A stretch of 60,694 nucleotides of DNA, from contig MQVI01000010.1 of assembly GCA_002002485.1 (NCBI GenBank), positions 1 to 60,694 on the forward strand, written 5' to 3'. Below are positions 8,681 through 17,983 of this stretch, in pieces. The notes under the pieces were generated by a model. The model saw only the letters and a list, made by a program, of their open reading frames with translations, made no database searches and was not told the DNA's origin. Made by a program: the position numbers and the translations under genes. The DNA comes from Pasteurellaceae bacterium 15-036681. GTDB lineage: Bacteria > Pseudomonadota > Gammaproteobacteria > Enterobacterales > Pasteurellaceae. The first letter of the stretch is position 1. Each line of letters begins with the position of its first letter.

Positions 8681-9886
8681 ATGAATATCCCGTTCTGCTT
8701 ACCAGAAAACATTACCCCAGAAGAGTTTTTGCAAAATTATTGGCAAAAACGACCGCTTCTAATCCGTAATGGTTTACCCCAAATTAAAGGGCTATTTGAG
8801 CCACAAGATATTATTGAGCTAGCTCAGGAAGAAGATGTTACTGCTCGTTTGCTTGCTACTCACCAAACGGAAGAAGGCGAAAAGTGGGAACTTAAACGTA
8901 GTCCATTGAGTGCGGAAGATTTTGAAAATCTGCCAGAACAGTGGTCGGTGCTTGTGCAAAATCTTGAGCAATGGTCAGAAGAATTAGGCGCATTGTGGCA
9001 AGCCTTTAGCTATATTCCGCAGTGGCAGCGTGATGATATTATGGTTTCTTATGCGCCAGCAGGTGGTTCTGTAGGTCGCCATTATGATGAATATGATGTA
9101 TTCCTTGTGCAAGGCTATGGCCACCGCCGTTGGCAGTTAGGTAAATGGTGTGATCCGAGTACCGAATTTAAGCCTAATCAGCCGATTCGTATCTTTGATG
9201 ATATGGGTGAATTAGTGCTTGATGAAGTGTTAGCCCCTGGGGATGTGCTATATGTGCCTTCACGTTTATCACATTATGGTGTGGCGCAGGATGATTGCTT
9301 AACCTTCTCATTTGGCTTACGTTTCCCAAATGCGATAGATTTAATTGAAAATCTGTGCAAAACCATTGAGCATCAAGGCGAAAATTTACCAACGTCGCAG
9401 TTTGCGATTCCGTTCCGTTTATCGCCATCTATGCAACCTAATGCGTTGTTAGATCCAAAAATGGTGGCAAATTTAAAAGCACAATTGATCGATTTATTAC
9501 AAAATTCAGATCAGTTTGATGCGTTGTTTACCCATACCGTTGCGACCGCTGTGAGCTCGCGTCGTTATGAACAGCTAACGGAAGACAATGAATTCTACCC
9601 TGATGAAGTGCAAGAAGTGCTTGAAGAAGGGGGATGGGTACAACAAGACGCGAATGTGAAAATTCTCTACACCGAAAATCCATTGAAAGTGTATGTCAAT
9701 GGCGAATGGATTGATGAGTTAAATGAAGCGGAAGCAAATCTATTAATTCGCATTGCGAATGGTGATGCGATTTCGTGGAATAAGCTCGCCTCTAAAGTTG
9801 AAAACCAAGATGAGTTAGAATTGCTATTAGACAGTCTGTGCGATTGGTTAGATAGCGGTTGGATTATTTTGGAAGAGGGTGAATAA
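8681..9886 (+). CDS. roxA: Ribosomal oxygenase RoxA (50S L16 arginine hydroxylase)
   Basis: Cupin/JmjC-type Fe(II)- and 2-oxoglutarate-dependent oxygenase that hydroxylates an arginine of ribosomal protein L16 (E. coli YcfD/RoxA). The metal-binding HxD is in GRHYDEYDVFLVQ and the distal His in SRLSHYGV. The N-terminal segment LPENITPEEFLQNYWQKRPLLIRNG is diagnostic of the family, and the C-terminal winged helix follows. The length of 401 residues is normal. AAGGAG 7 bases before the ATG fixes the start. It converges with trpS at a shared terminator. Confidence 0.94.
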   Translation: MNIPFCLPENITPEEFLQNYWQKRPLLIRNGLPQIKGLFEPQDIIELAQEEDVTARLLATHQTEEGEKWELKRSPLSAEDFENLPEQWSVLVQNLEQWSEELGALWQAFSYIPQWQRDDIMVSYAPAGGSVGRHYDEYDVFLVQGYGHRRWQLGKWCDPSTEFKPNQPIRIFDDMGELVLDEVLAPGDVLYVPSRLSHYGVAQDDCLTFSFGLRFPNAIDLIENLCKTIEHQGENLPTSQFAIPFRLSPSMQPNALLDPKMVANLKAQLIDLLQNSDQFDALFTHTVATAVSSRRYEQLTEDNEFYPDEVQEVLEEGGWVQQDANVKILYTENPLKVYVNGEWIDELNEAEANLLIRIANGDAISWNKLASKVENQDELELLLDSLCDWLDSGWIILEEGE

Positions 9887-9888
9887 CA

Positions 9889-9924
9889 AAAAATCCCACG
9901 GTATATAAAACCGTGGGATTTTTG
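9889..9924. terminator. Bidirectional terminator between roxA and trpS
   Basis: AAAAATCCCACGGT and ACCGTGGGATTTTT form a 14-nt perfect stem with a short AT loop. A/T runs on both sides suit the two convergent genes. Confidence 0.92.
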
Positions 9925-9932
9925 TTTATTGA

Positions 9933-10961
9933 TTACTGCACAAAACCTACAACTTTATACACTTCTGCTAAAGTCGCTTTCGCACGTGCGCGGGCTTTTT
10001 CAGCACCTTCACGGTAGATTTTCTCTAATAATGCTTCATCTTGACGGAAATGGTTATAACGCTCTTGTAAGCCGGTTAATAACTCAGATACACGCTCTGC
10101 CACTTCGGTTTTTAAGTGACCATACATTTTGCCTTCAAAGTCTGCTTCTAACTCAGGAATTGATTTGCCTGTTACCGCCGAAAGAATATCTAATAAGTTT
10201 GATACACCCGCTTTGTTTTGCACATCATAACGCACGACAGGTGGCTCATCGCCGTCTGTCATTGCACGTTTGATTTTTTTCGCCACTGCTTTCGGATCTT
10301 CTAATAAGCCGATAACATTGTTGCGGTTATCGTCTGATTTTGACATCTTTTTCGTAGGCTCTAATAGCGACATAACACGTGCGCCTGCTTTGGCAATAAA
10401 CACTTCTGGCACTTGGAATACGGGCTCAACTACATTACCTTCCGCATCTTTTTTGCCATATAACGCATTGAAACGGTTAGCAATATCACGGGTGATTTCT
10501 AAGTGTTGTTTTTGGTCATCACCTACTGGCACTTGGTTTGCTTGGTAAAGTAAGATATCCGCCGCCATTAACACAGGGTAAGTAAATAGACCTACGTTTA
10601 CGTTATCTTCGTGGCGTGCTGATTTATCTTTAAACTGGGTCATACGGCCCATTTCACCAAAATAGGTGTAGCAGTTTAAAATCCACGAAAGTTGGGTATG
10701 TTCTGGCACGTGAGATTGAATAAAGATAGTGCTTTTCTCAGGATCAATACCACAAGCTAAATAGATAGCTAATGTATCTAAAGTCGCTTTACGTAATGCT
10801 TCAGGATCTTGACGAACAGTGATTGCGTGTAAATCCACGATGCAGAATAAGCAGTCGTAGTCGTCCTGCATTTTGGTCCAATTGCGTAGTGCGCCTAAGT
10901 AGTTACCTAAACTTAGTTCACCTGAGGGCTGAACACCACTAAATACGATAGGTTTGGTCAT
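9933..10961 (-). CDS. trpS: Tryptophanyl-tRNA synthetase
   Basis: Class I synthetase that charges tRNA-Trp. The N-terminus [20 protein letters not shown] carries the HIGH-type signature in its TrpRS form, and [12 protein letters not shown] carries the KMSKS loop. The 342-residue length matches the family. It is on the same strand as gph (42948-43619). In E. coli gph and trpS are neighbours in one operon, so the 31-kb pigment cluster lies where those two would meet. A terminator-like hairpin (11090-11157) and two palindromic repeats separate trpS from the cluster. Confidence 0.97.
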   Translation of the reverse strand: MTKPIVFSGVQPSGELSLGNYLGALRNWTKMQDDYDCLFCIVDLHAITVRQDPEALRKATLDTLAIYLACGIDPEKSTIFIQSHVPEHTQLSWILNCYTYFGEMGRMTQFKDKSARHEDNVNVGLFTYPVLMAADILLYQANQVPVGDDQKQHLEITRDIANRFNALYGKKDAEGNVVEPVFQVPEVFIAKAGARVMSLLEPTKKMSKSDDNRNNVIGLLEDPKAVAKKIKRAMTDGDEPPVVRYDVQNKAGVSNLLDILSAVTGKSIPELEADFEGKMYGHLKTEVAERVSELLTGLQERYNHFRQDEALLEKIYREGAEKARARAKATLAEVYKVVGFVQ

Positions 10962-10988
10962 AGTTATTCTCTTCTTTTATATTAAAAG

Positions 10989-11052
10989 GCTAGCGCGAGC
11001 GTCTCGCTCGTGCTCAATGTTATATAGGCACGAGCGAGACGCTCGCGCCAGC
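10989..11052. repeat. Facing pair of GCACGAGCGAGACGCTCGCG elements
   Basis: GCTAGCGCGAGCGTCTCGCT continuing CGTGC, and its near-perfect reverse complement, are separated by 14 bases, forming a long hairpin. Single related copies are at 11181-11206 and 46463-46489. Two of the three sites flank the left edge of the pigment cluster. Confidence 0.8.
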
Positions 11053-11089
11053 AGAGTAATTTTTAAAAGGTACGGATAAACAAAACCGT

Positions 11090-11157
11090 AAATAAAAACA
11101 AGCGGTAAGATTTTGGCAGAAATTTGCAAATTTGCCAAATGATCTAACCGCTTTTTA
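11090..11157. terminator. Inverted uptake-signal hairpin, probable terminator of the pigment operon
   Basis: The arms AAGCGGTAAGAT (11100-11111) and ATCTAACCGCTT (11142-11153) pair with one mismatch. The left arm belongs to an Apl-type DNA uptake signal, ACAAGCGGT at 11098-11106, followed by TTTGCAAATTTGC. On the minus strand the stem is followed by TTTTTATTT, as expected for an intrinsic terminator about 70 bp past the halogenase-like gene. Confidence 0.75.
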
Positions 11158-11180
11158 TATTAAAAAGCTAGAACTATTAT

Positions 11181-11206
11181 TGGCACGAGTAAGACACTCG
11201 CGCCAG
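11181..11206. repeat. Single GGCACGAG...CTCGCGCCAG element
   Basis: TGGCACGAGTAAGACACTCG continuing CGCCAG is a diverged copy of the arms at 10989-11052 and 46463-46489. It lies between the last pigment gene and the operon terminator. Confidence 0.7.
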
Positions 11207-11224
11207 TTGAGCTTTTGTATTTAA

Positions 11225-12460
11225 TTAATCCTGAGTTGCAACACCGCATAATTCTGCTAATGCTTTTAAGCGAGCATCTGATTTTGCCACAAATGGATTT
11301 TTCTCATCCCACGCATAGCCTGCAAGGATTGATGATAACATTTGACGAATTTCAGGTTGTGGATTACGAGCATAGATCACATCTTGGAATGAGTTATCAT
11401 ACCAACCATTTACATAAGTACGGAATGCATTAACGCCTACCATTAATGGTTTTGCAAAATCTTCCTGCCAATCAACTGCTTCACCATTTAATTGACGAGT
11501 TAATAAGCGTGTTGCAAGACGTGCCGAATGTAGCGCGATAGTTACCCCTGATGAGAATACAGGGTCTAAAAACTCTGCAGCATTACCTAATAGAGCAAAA
11601 TGTTTGCCGTGTAGTGCTTTTACATTTGCTGAGTAGCCTTGAATATTACGGTATGGGAATTCGTTTTCCCAACTTGCATTCGCAAGGATCTGTTTTAAGC
11701 GAGGTACGCCTAAGGCAAATTTTTTCAGTACTTGTTCACTATCACCAGCCAAAGTTTCTGGTAAGCCAACTACACCAATAGAACAGCGGTTATCTGCAAA
11801 TGGAATTAACCAAAGCCATACATCACGATGTTCTGGGTGAGTTGAGATTAAGATTTTATTACGGTCAAATGTCGGATCACTAATGTTGTCATCAATATGA
11901 GTAAAGTGAGCGATACGTGCAGGTAGATGTGACGGGGTTTCTAAATCCATTAAGCGCGGTAAAACACGACCGTAGCCACTTGCATCTAATACAAATTTTG
12001 CGCTTAATTGATACTCTTCACCTTGCTCAGTACGTACATTTAATACCGCTTGTTCGCCTGAATTATCTAAAGCTAAAACTTCGTGGCCAAAGCGCACTTC
12101 AACGCCTTTTTTGGCGGTTTCATCAATTAAGATTTTATCGAAAATACCGCGGCGAACTTGGTATGTTGTACCAGGGCCCGCAGTAAATTTATCTGTGAAA
12201 TCAAAATAGGTATTACGGTTGCCCCAAGTGAAAGCTGCACCATTTTTGAATTGGAAACTTGGTTCAGCATGAACTGCTTCTACTAACTCTGCTTCCTCTA
12301 AAATATCCATACAATAAGGCAGTAAACTTTCACCGATTACAAAGCGAGGGAAGTGCTGTTTTTCTAATACGCAAACATTAAAGCCTTGTTTTTTTAGTAA
12401 TGACGCTGATACAGAACCAGACGGGCCTGCACCGATAATAACAACATCAAAATGGTTCAT
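11225..12460 (-). CDS. FAD-dependent halogenase-like flavoprotein of the pigment cluster
   Basis: A 411-residue flavoenzyme with an N-terminal Rossmann motif (VVIIGAGPSGS, residues ~6-16), and FPRFVIGESLLPY, typical of flavin-dependent halogenases. The halogenase signature WxWxIP is present as WLWLIP at residues 215-220. K72 in FQFKNGAAFTW is at about the place of the halogenases' catalytic lysine. Such genes occur in aryl polyene, flexirubin and xanthomonadin clusters; xanthomonadins are brominated. It is probably the last gene of the operon, 15 bp after the exporter gene. It could instead be a phenol hydroxylase of the same superfamily. Halogenation is inferred. Confidence 0.8.
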   Translation of the reverse strand: MNHFDVVIIGAGPSGSVSASLLKKQGFNVCVLEKQHFPRFVIGESLLPYCMDILEEAELVEAVHAEPSFQFKNGAAFTWGNRNTYFDFTDKFTAGPGTTYQVRRGIFDKILIDETAKKGVEVRFGHEVLALDNSGEQAVLNVRTEQGEEYQLSAKFVLDASGYGRVLPRLMDLETPSHLPARIAHFTHIDDNISDPTFDRNKILISTHPEHRDVWLWLIPFADNRCSIGVVGLPETLAGDSEQVLKKFALGVPRLKQILANASWENEFPYRNIQGYSANVKALHGKHFALLGNAAEFLDPVFSSGVTIALHSARLATRLLTRQLNGEAVDWQEDFAKPLMVGVNAFRTYVNGWYDNSFQDVIYARNPQPEIRQMLSSILAGYAWDEKNPFVAKSDARLKALAELCGVATQD

Positions 12461-12475
12461 AATTTCTCCTAAAGT

Positions 12476-14758
12476 TTAACGTAAAAATTTAAAGGTAATT
12501 AATACACTGAATAGCACCCCAATACTCACACTTAATCCAAATGAGGCTACCGCAGGGGTTGAGCTTAAACTTAATAACATAAATGAGATTAAGGTAGTAA
12601 GAGCCGCTAGTGAAACAGCGACTCGTTTAGCATTTAAAGGTTCTTTGGCAGTTTGCATATAGGCTGTGTAATCAATCCCTATCGCCGAAACCAACAATAA
12701 ACCAAACATTGCAAATAGGTTAATTGAAATCCCTAGCCAACCGAAAATCGCAATAGTAATTACAATCGCCGAGAGAGGAATAGCTAACAATTTCACTCCC
12801 GCTTTAAAACCAAATAAACGCCATAGCAATAAACTTGCTAAAGCAAATGAAATGAGCTTCAACCAAGCAGCTTGATCACGAGTTTGTTGAAATTGTTGAT
12901 TTAAATCCGCACGTTTATCTTGCCAATAAATATCTTGATGATTAGCGAGAGCAATGAGATGTTGGCTATCTTTAATCCCTGATACTTTAACTAGGCTAGC
13001 AACATAGTTTTGCTCAACATTATTGAAATAGAGATTTTGCCAACCTTGTCCTAATTGGGTATTTAACGCTTGTTCTAATCCAACAAACTGTTTGTTTGAT
13101 AAAGCTTGAATTGCCTGTTTAATTTCCGTTTCTGGCACGCCAATTTCTTGCAATATCGCATAGTCTTCAGCTTGAATTTTGTTAATCAACTGATTAGCAA
13201 ATTGCTGTTGTTGCTCAATTGAAACAATCCATTGGCTTAGTCCTTGATATTGTTCAATTTTACCGTCATTTTGCAAAAGTTGTAGTTTATCAATTAATCG
13301 TTGTTCTTTGTTGAGTAATTCCTCATTATTTTGAGCAATAACAAGAAAATACTGATTACCAAGATTAATTCCCGTAATTTCTCCGATTTTTTGAGCCTGT
13401 TGAAGTAACATTGTTGGCATAGAGACCCATTGACGAATATCATCTTGCCACTTACTTTGATAAAGTCCACAAGCCACAAAAATGAGTAACATAGTCGCTC
13501 CGACTTTTTGCCAGAGAGGGTTAATACTCGGTAAATTAATCGCAAAAAATGACCGCTTGCGAGGTTGGAAATTGGCAAAGCAATGTGGCAAATAGAGCAT
13601 TGTGGCACAAATCGCCCCAACCAATGCAACCGCTGAGAATAGCGCCGTTTGTTGTAATACAGGTAAAGCAGTAAAACCTAATAAGCCATAGCCTAAGAGA
13701 GTCACTAGTAGACTGACTAAAAAGGTAAAGCGCAGTTTTGCCATTGCTTGTGTTGGTTGCCAATTTGTTGCAAAGAGTGATGAGGCAAGCCAATGCAGTG
13801 GGAAGTCGATCAGCACACCAATCAAACTAGTCCCAATTACAAGGGTAAGAATATGGATATGTCCAAATAGCGCAATGGTTGCCACCACGCCACAGAGCAT
13901 ACCAATGCCAATGGGTAAAAATAGCCATAATACTCGAATTGAACGGAAAGCCCCGACTAGCAGTAGCAACGTTAGGCTAATCCCTAGCACTGACATCAAA
14001 GTACTTTCACTTTCTGCTTGTTGCTTGGCAAGAGAGGCAAACAGTGATGTGCCTGTAATCAGTAGCTCACCGCCTTGTTGCTGTGCAATCAATTGGCTTT
14101 GCTCAACTAACTGCAGAAGATCTTGCTGTGGGTTAATAATATTTGCTTGTGAAAGCTCACCACGCACCAAAATCCACGTTATACCGTCCACTTCCCGATA
14201 AATGGTACCGTTTTCGCTATTCCATTGTAATGCGCTCAGATTTTGTGATTGCGCCAATACAAAACGCCCAAAACCTAGCCAATCTTGTTCAAGGGAGAGT
14301 AAATTAGTCTGCCCGAAAGGATTAGCGATTTGTTCCGCATAGTGTTGGAAATAGTCTTTTGGTTGGTTAAGCAACTGTTGCTTAATGTGGTTGGGTAATA
14401 ATGCAAATTTTAATAATGAGATCTCAGTCCTAAGCTGTTCCAAGCTAGGCTGAGTTTGGAAGTCAATTTGTTGAAATAGGGTGCTTTGTTGCCAATTTTG
14501 CGCAACTTTTTCCGCAGAAATAAAGGCCTGCTGTGGATCTGAATGTCCTACAAGCGCAATAACTTGTTTGTTGAGTTGTTGCTCTTGCAGATGATCGGCT
14601 TGTTTCTGCACTTCTGCCCAATGTTGATCTTTAGGCAGAAGTGCTTGCAAATCCGTTTGTAACCATTTACCACCAGCTAACTGAACACCGAATAGCACAG
14701 CAATAGCGATTAAAAATATGCCATAAATATAACGACAAAGAGTGAGATTTAGTGGCAT
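12476..14758 (-). CDS. MMPL/RND-type exporter of the aryl polyene cluster (ApeM-like)
   Basis: A 760-residue membrane protein with two repeats of the RND/MMPL plan. Each has one N-terminal helix (FLIAIAVLFGVQLAGG), a large periplasmic loop, and a block of five helices (e.g. LGISLTLLLLVGAF, LTLVIGTSLIGVLIDFPLHW; then the second block from LISFALASLLLW onward). Aryl polyene clusters encode such a 'predicted exporter' together with a LolA-like carrier, which lies just upstream (18 bp). It probably moves the lipid-linked pigment from the inner membrane. Assignment rests on domain architecture and context. Confidence 0.87.
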   Translation of the reverse strand: MPLNLTLCRYIYGIFLIAIAVLFGVQLAGGKWLQTDLQALLPKDQHWAEVQKQADHLQEQQLNKQVIALVGHSDPQQAFISAEKVAQNWQQSTLFQQIDFQTQPSLEQLRTEISLLKFALLPNHIKQQLLNQPKDYFQHYAEQIANPFGQTNLLSLEQDWLGFGRFVLAQSQNLSALQWNSENGTIYREVDGITWILVRGELSQANIINPQQDLLQLVEQSQLIAQQQGGELLITGTSLFASLAKQQAESESTLMSVLGISLTLLLLVGAFRSIRVLWLFLPIGIGMLCGVVATIALFGHIHILTLVIGTSLIGVLIDFPLHWLASSLFATNWQPTQAMAKLRFTFLVSLLVTLLGYGLLGFTALPVLQQTALFSAVALVGAICATMLYLPHCFANFQPRKRSFFAINLPSINPLWQKVGATMLLIFVACGLYQSKWQDDIRQWVSMPTMLLQQAQKIGEITGINLGNQYFLVIAQNNEELLNKEQRLIDKLQLLQNDGKIEQYQGLSQWIVSIEQQQQFANQLINKIQAEDYAILQEIGVPETEIKQAIQALSNKQFVGLEQALNTQLGQGWQNLYFNNVEQNYVASLVKVSGIKDSQHLIALANHQDIYWQDKRADLNQQFQQTRDQAAWLKLISFALASLLLWRLFGFKAGVKLLAIPLSAIVITIAIFGWLGISINLFAMFGLLLVSAIGIDYTAYMQTAKEPLNAKRVAVSLAALTTLISFMLLSLSSTPAVASFGLSVSIGVLFSVLITFKFLR

Positions 14759-14776
14759 TTAAATTCCTTATATTTC

Positions 14777-15358
14777 TTATCTCAATGCTTCTTGCACAAA
14801 AGTCGCAAGCGGTTGGTTTATTTGGGTATTTTGCAATTCAATTAAGGTGCGATCCCCTTGGGTTTCATTTAACTCAATAGATTTCACCACATCAGCCCCT
14901 TGAATATGAATTGAATTAAAAATCTGTTTCATCAACAAACTACTTGGGGTAAGGGTAAGTTTCCAGTCCTTTGCGCTACCTGTAAGATTTAAATTAAATT
15001 GGCTCGATAATGCCGAAACATCCCCAGACAATAAGCCTAAAAACAGTGAAATTTGCTGAGACTGTCCTAATTTGTCATTAGATACCCATTGCGAGCCATT
15101 CCACTGGCTAATGCCTTCTTTTTTAACTCGCAGATTATTAGCAAAAGGCTTTTGCATTTGCCACAGTAAGCCTTGATTTTTCGCAAGAGCAAATTCGCCT
15201 GTAGCGACAATCGGCTTAGTCAATGACTTTAAAAAACGTTGTTGAGTAAATTGCCCCTGTAAGCTCTCTGGCTTTTGTAGCTGATTGACTAATTCTTGTT
15301 GTGAAAAACCAAAAGCTAAAGGCGAAAAGAGTCCGAGTAACAACAGTAATTTTTTCAT
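14777..15358 (-). CDS. LolA-like outer-membrane lipoprotein carrier protein (ApeL-like)
   Basis: A 193-residue protein with a Sec signal peptide (MKKLLLLLGLFSPLAFG, cleavage before FSQQEL) and the LolA-type pattern SLQGQFTQQRFL, GEFALAKNQGLLWQMQKPF, LKLTLTPS. LolA folds carry lipid groups across the periplasm. Versions in aryl polyene clusters are thought to serve the pigment. The start codon abuts the thioesterase stop, so translation is probably coupled, and the MMPL exporter follows after 18 bp. Confidence 0.87.
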   Translation of the reverse strand: MKKLLLLLGLFSPLAFGFSQQELVNQLQKPESLQGQFTQQRFLKSLTKPIVATGEFALAKNQGLLWQMQKPFANNLRVKKEGISQWNGSQWVSNDKLGQSQQISLFLGLLSGDVSALSSQFNLNLTGSAKDWKLTLTPSSLLMKQIFNSIHIQGADVVKSIELNETQGDRTLIELQNTQINQPLATFVQEALR

Positions 15359-15805
15359 CTAGTTTCCTTTATTAAATGCGTGGTAACTCTCTAGGGCATC
15401 ACGCCAAGATTGTGGGGTTTGTAGCTGCATTTCACCTGTTTTAATCTCTACCGCTACTTGCGTTGTGCTACCTGTGGTTAATTTTTTATTGGTTTCACAA
15501 TCAACAATGGTGTAATCAATGCGCAAGCAACTTTCATATTCTACTACGGCTAAATTCACACGAATTTTTTGGCGGAATAGTGCCGGTTTTACATACTTAA
15601 GATTAAGTTGAACAATCGGCCAACCATACCCCTTTTCACGCATCATATCGTAGTGGTAGTTAATTTCTTCCAGAAAAGCACAGCGTGCCATCTCAAGATA
15701 TTTGACATAGTTGCCATGCCACATAATATTCATCGGATCCACATCAAAAAATGGGATTTCGTATTCCGAGCTATGGCTCGCATAGATATGTTTTTTTAAT
15801 CGCAT
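15359..15805 (-). CDS. apeK: Acyl thioesterase of the 4-hydroxybenzoyl-CoA/YbgC family (ApeK)
   Basis: A 148-residue single hotdog domain. The motif IPFFDVDPMNIMWHGNYVKY contains the catalytic Asp and the typical 'HGNY' turn of YbgC/4-HBT thioesterases. In characterised aryl polyene pathways ApeK is the thioesterase that can release chains from the ACP. Here it precedes the LolA-like gene with no gap. Upstream a uptake-signal hairpin (15822-15843) and a small lipoprotein gene separate it from the acyltransferase gene. Confidence 0.88.
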   Translation of the reverse strand: MRLKKHIYASHSSEYEIPFFDVDPMNIMWHGNYVKYLEMARCAFLEEINYHYDMMREKGYGWPIVQLNLKYVKPALFRQKIRVNLAVVEYESCLRIDYTIVDCETNKKLTTGSTTQVAVEIKTGEMQLQTPQSWRDALESYHAFNKGN

Positions 15806-15821
15806 AATTCAATATATAAAA

Positions 15822-15843
15822 AAGCGGTAAATTCTTACCGCTT
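15822..15843. terminator. AAGCGGTAA/TTACCGCTT hairpin inside the operon
   Basis: Perfect 9-nt arms around ATTC, made of two facing uptake-signal cores. On the minus strand a short TTTT run follows. It lies between the small lipoprotein gene and apeK, so it may act as a partial terminator or mRNA processing point. Confidence 0.6.
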
Positions 15844-15865
15844 GTTAGAGTTAAACATAGGTTAA

Positions 15866-16291
15866 TTATTTAACAATATCACCTTTTAATGCTACACCAG
15901 CGATACTTCTACCCGCATGGCATTCATATTTAGTGGTACTTGAGTACTCATTTTTCTTGTAGTAAGACACTAAGTTACCCACTTTAGTTGCTCCTGCACG
16001 GTGTGCTGCATCTTGGAAGCGTTTTAATGCTGATAGGAATACCCATTGACACGCTTTTTCATCACTTTTGTTTAGTGCATTGGTTTTTTGGTTAGTCGTT
16101 GCGCCTGCTTTAACTACTTTACCAGGGGCTGGTTTGCCAAAGTAGAATTTAATTTTAGGATCAAGAACTTCTTTTGCTTCAGGCGAATTTAATGCTTCTT
16201 GAATAGAATAGTATTGCGCTTCATTACGTGGTGCACAAGCTGCTACAGTAACTGCTGCAAGGGTAATTAAAAGTGTTTTTGCTAGTTTCAT
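15866..16291 (-). CDS. Small lipoprotein of unknown function in the pigment cluster
   Basis: The start is the ATG at 16291 with GGAGAAAGCA before it. The longer frame to 16498 runs into the acyltransferase gene and lacks signals. The 141-residue product has a lipoprotein signal peptide MKLAKTLLITLAAVTVAAC with the lipobox Cys at about residue 19. The mature part contains YYSIQEALNSPEAKEVL and a C-terminal segment with two more cysteines. The family of small lipoproteins often misnamed 'excinuclease ATPase subunit' looks similar, but I only recall this. It lies 25 bp after the acyltransferase gene; a link with pigment is not shown. Confidence 0.8.
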   Translation of the reverse strand: MKLAKTLLITLAAVTVAACAPRNEAQYYSIQEALNSPEAKEVLDPKIKFYFGKPAPGKVVKAGATTNQKTNALNKSDEKACQWVFLSALKRFQDAAHRAGATKVGNLVSYYKKNEYSSTTKYECHAGRSIAGVALKGDIVK

Positions 16292-16316
16292 TGCTTTCTC
16301 CTGATAAATGAATAAA

Positions 16317-17255
16317 TTAGTGTTTTTGGTCATTCCAAAAATCGTAAAAATTAAACCACAATAATGGATTTTTTGCACACTCTTTTTCAAGTAAATTGGC
16401 ATATTTTTGCATTGCTTGTTGAATATTTTGAGTACGCACAGCACCTCGTCCTGAAATGCCTTCTGAAAAACGGCGTAGCTGCAAGCGGTATTTTCCATTT
16501 TCTTTTATACAAAAAACCGTATTCAGTGGAGCTTTAAGTAAACTAGCTAGTAGCCAAGTCCCTTGGGGAAATTCAGCCGGTTTACCTAGAAATGTCGCTA
16601 GTTCAGTTTTATCTCCACGAACAGGAATGCGATCGGCTGCAATCGCAATCCATTCACCACGTTCAATGCGCTCACTTAGTTCTAGCATTTTTTGCGCATC
16701 TAAATCTTCCACCTGAATAAGCGGTAGTTCATCTGCACCAGCTTCAACTAATGCACGATTAAAGGCTTCAGCGTGCTTGTTATGAACCAGCACATTTAAA
16801 TGAAAATGAGGGTGATGACCACTCCCAACCAATGCGCGACAAATTTCAATATTACCAAAATGAGAACAAACTAAAATTTGTCCACGTCCATTCGGGTTAT
16901 CCATATCTTGATAAAGATTATCCGCATCATCAACCATTAAATCCTTATAACGAATTTTACGTTGCCACACTGCAAAGCGATCAGTAATCGCCTCACCAAA
17001 GGCAAGAAATTGACGAAACAGCGCAAATTTAGGTAGCTCAATGCCCGTTGTGTTTTTTAAACGTTGTTGATAAGTACCAATATTTTTGCGCATCTTTTTT
17101 GAGGTGATAAAAAAGTAAAATACCACCCAAAATGTCGCAAAACGTATCGCCCAAAGGGGCAGATACTGCACAATTAAGCGGGTAATATTCAAAAAGAAAG
17201 CACTACCACGCTCATTTTGTTTTGCCCAGTGTTGCGCTTTATTTTGCTCGCTCAT
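16317..17255 (-). CDS. LpxL/HtrB-family acyltransferase of the pigment cluster
   Basis: A 312-residue inner-membrane acyltransferase of the lipid A acyltransferase family. It has an N-terminal hydrophobic anchor (YLPLWAIRFATFWVVFYFFI) and the catalytic HxxxxE motif in CSHFGNIEICRA. In many aryl polyene clusters this domain is fused behind a family 2 glycosyltransferase in one ApeJ protein. Here the two are separate genes overlapping by 4 bp (17252-17255), so translation is coupled. It probably acylates the glycosylated or lipid anchor part of the pigment. Confidence 0.85.
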   Translation of the reverse strand: MSEQNKAQHWAKQNERGSAFFLNITRLIVQYLPLWAIRFATFWVVFYFFITSKKMRKNIGTYQQRLKNTTGIELPKFALFRQFLAFGEAITDRFAVWQRKIRYKDLMVDDADNLYQDMDNPNGRGQILVCSHFGNIEICRALVGSGHHPHFHLNVLVHNKHAEAFNRALVEAGADELPLIQVEDLDAQKMLELSERIERGEWIAIAADRIPVRGDKTELATFLGKPAEFPQGTWLLASLLKAPLNTVFCIKENGKYRLQLRRFSEGISGRGAVRTQNIQQAMQKYANLLEKECAKNPLLWFNFYDFWNDQKH

Positions 17256-17983
17256 ACCGATTTCCCTGTTATGCTACGGATTAACATTCCAAAGAATAAA
17301 CGTGCATGCATTTTACTAATCAACCAGTTATCCGCTAAACCACGAAAATGTGAAATCCCCCCTTGTTCATATTTGACAGGAGTATCAACCCAAATCATTG
17401 GGATTTTTTGCCAATGGCATTTCACTAAAATTTCAATATCAAAATCCATCCGGTTACCAGTATATTCTTGCTGTAAAATTGGACTCACCTCCACCAAAGG
17501 ATAAATACGAAAACCACACATACCGTCTTTAAGATCTTTGGAATGGGTATTAATCATATTCCAAAAATCCGTGATTTTACGCCCGTAAAGGCGAGCTTTC
17601 GGCGCATCTTCACCATAAACTGGTGCGCCACAAATTAATGCGTTGGGATTTTGCTGTGCTTTTTCTAACATAATTAGCGCATCAGATAGGCGATGTTGTC
17701 CGTCAGCGTCAATTTGCAAAGCATGACTAAAGCCTTGAAAACTGGCAAATTGCAGACCCACTTTCATTGCCACCCCTTTTCCACCGTTGTAAGGCTGAAA
17801 TAGAACCTGCACGTTCTCTCTTTCTGCAAGGGGTTGGATTTTCTCTACATTTTGCAAATTAGAACCATCATCCACCACAATTACAGGCAGTCCCATCGCC
17901 AATAGCTGCTCAACCACACTTGGCAAAGTATCTGAATGATTATAATGAGGAATAATGGCTACAGGGTTAAATTCGGTTGTCAT
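17252..17983 (-). CDS. Family 2 glycosyltransferase of the pigment cluster
   Basis: A 243-residue GT-A fold enzyme resembling dolichol-phosphate mannosyltransferases. It shows the N-terminal strand AIIPHYNHSDTL, nucleotide-binding VIVVDDGSN, and the DxD-type QIDADGQH at about residues 95-102. No membrane helix is evident. Together with the overlapping acyltransferase gene it corresponds to the two halves of ApeJ in other clusters. The sugar and acceptor are unknown. It overlaps the AMP-ligase gene by one base upstream. Confidence 0.85.
   Translation of the reverse strand: MTTEFNPVAIIPHYNHSDTLPSVVEQLLAMGLPVIVVDDGSNLQNVEKIQPLAERENVQVLFQPYNGGKGVAMKVGLQFASFQGFSHALQIDADGQHRLSDALIMLEKAQQNPNALICGAPVYGEDAPKARLYGRKITDFWNMINTHSKDLKDGMCGFRIYPLVEVSPILQQEYTGNRMDFDIEILVKCHWQKIPMIWVDTPVKYEQGGISHFRGLADNWLISKMHARLFFGMLIRSITGKSV

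Noticed and set aside
15866..16498. 210-residue version of the small lipoprotein
   Set aside because: Its first 69 residues overlap the acyltransferase gene in another frame. The signal peptide and ribosome site place the start at 16291.
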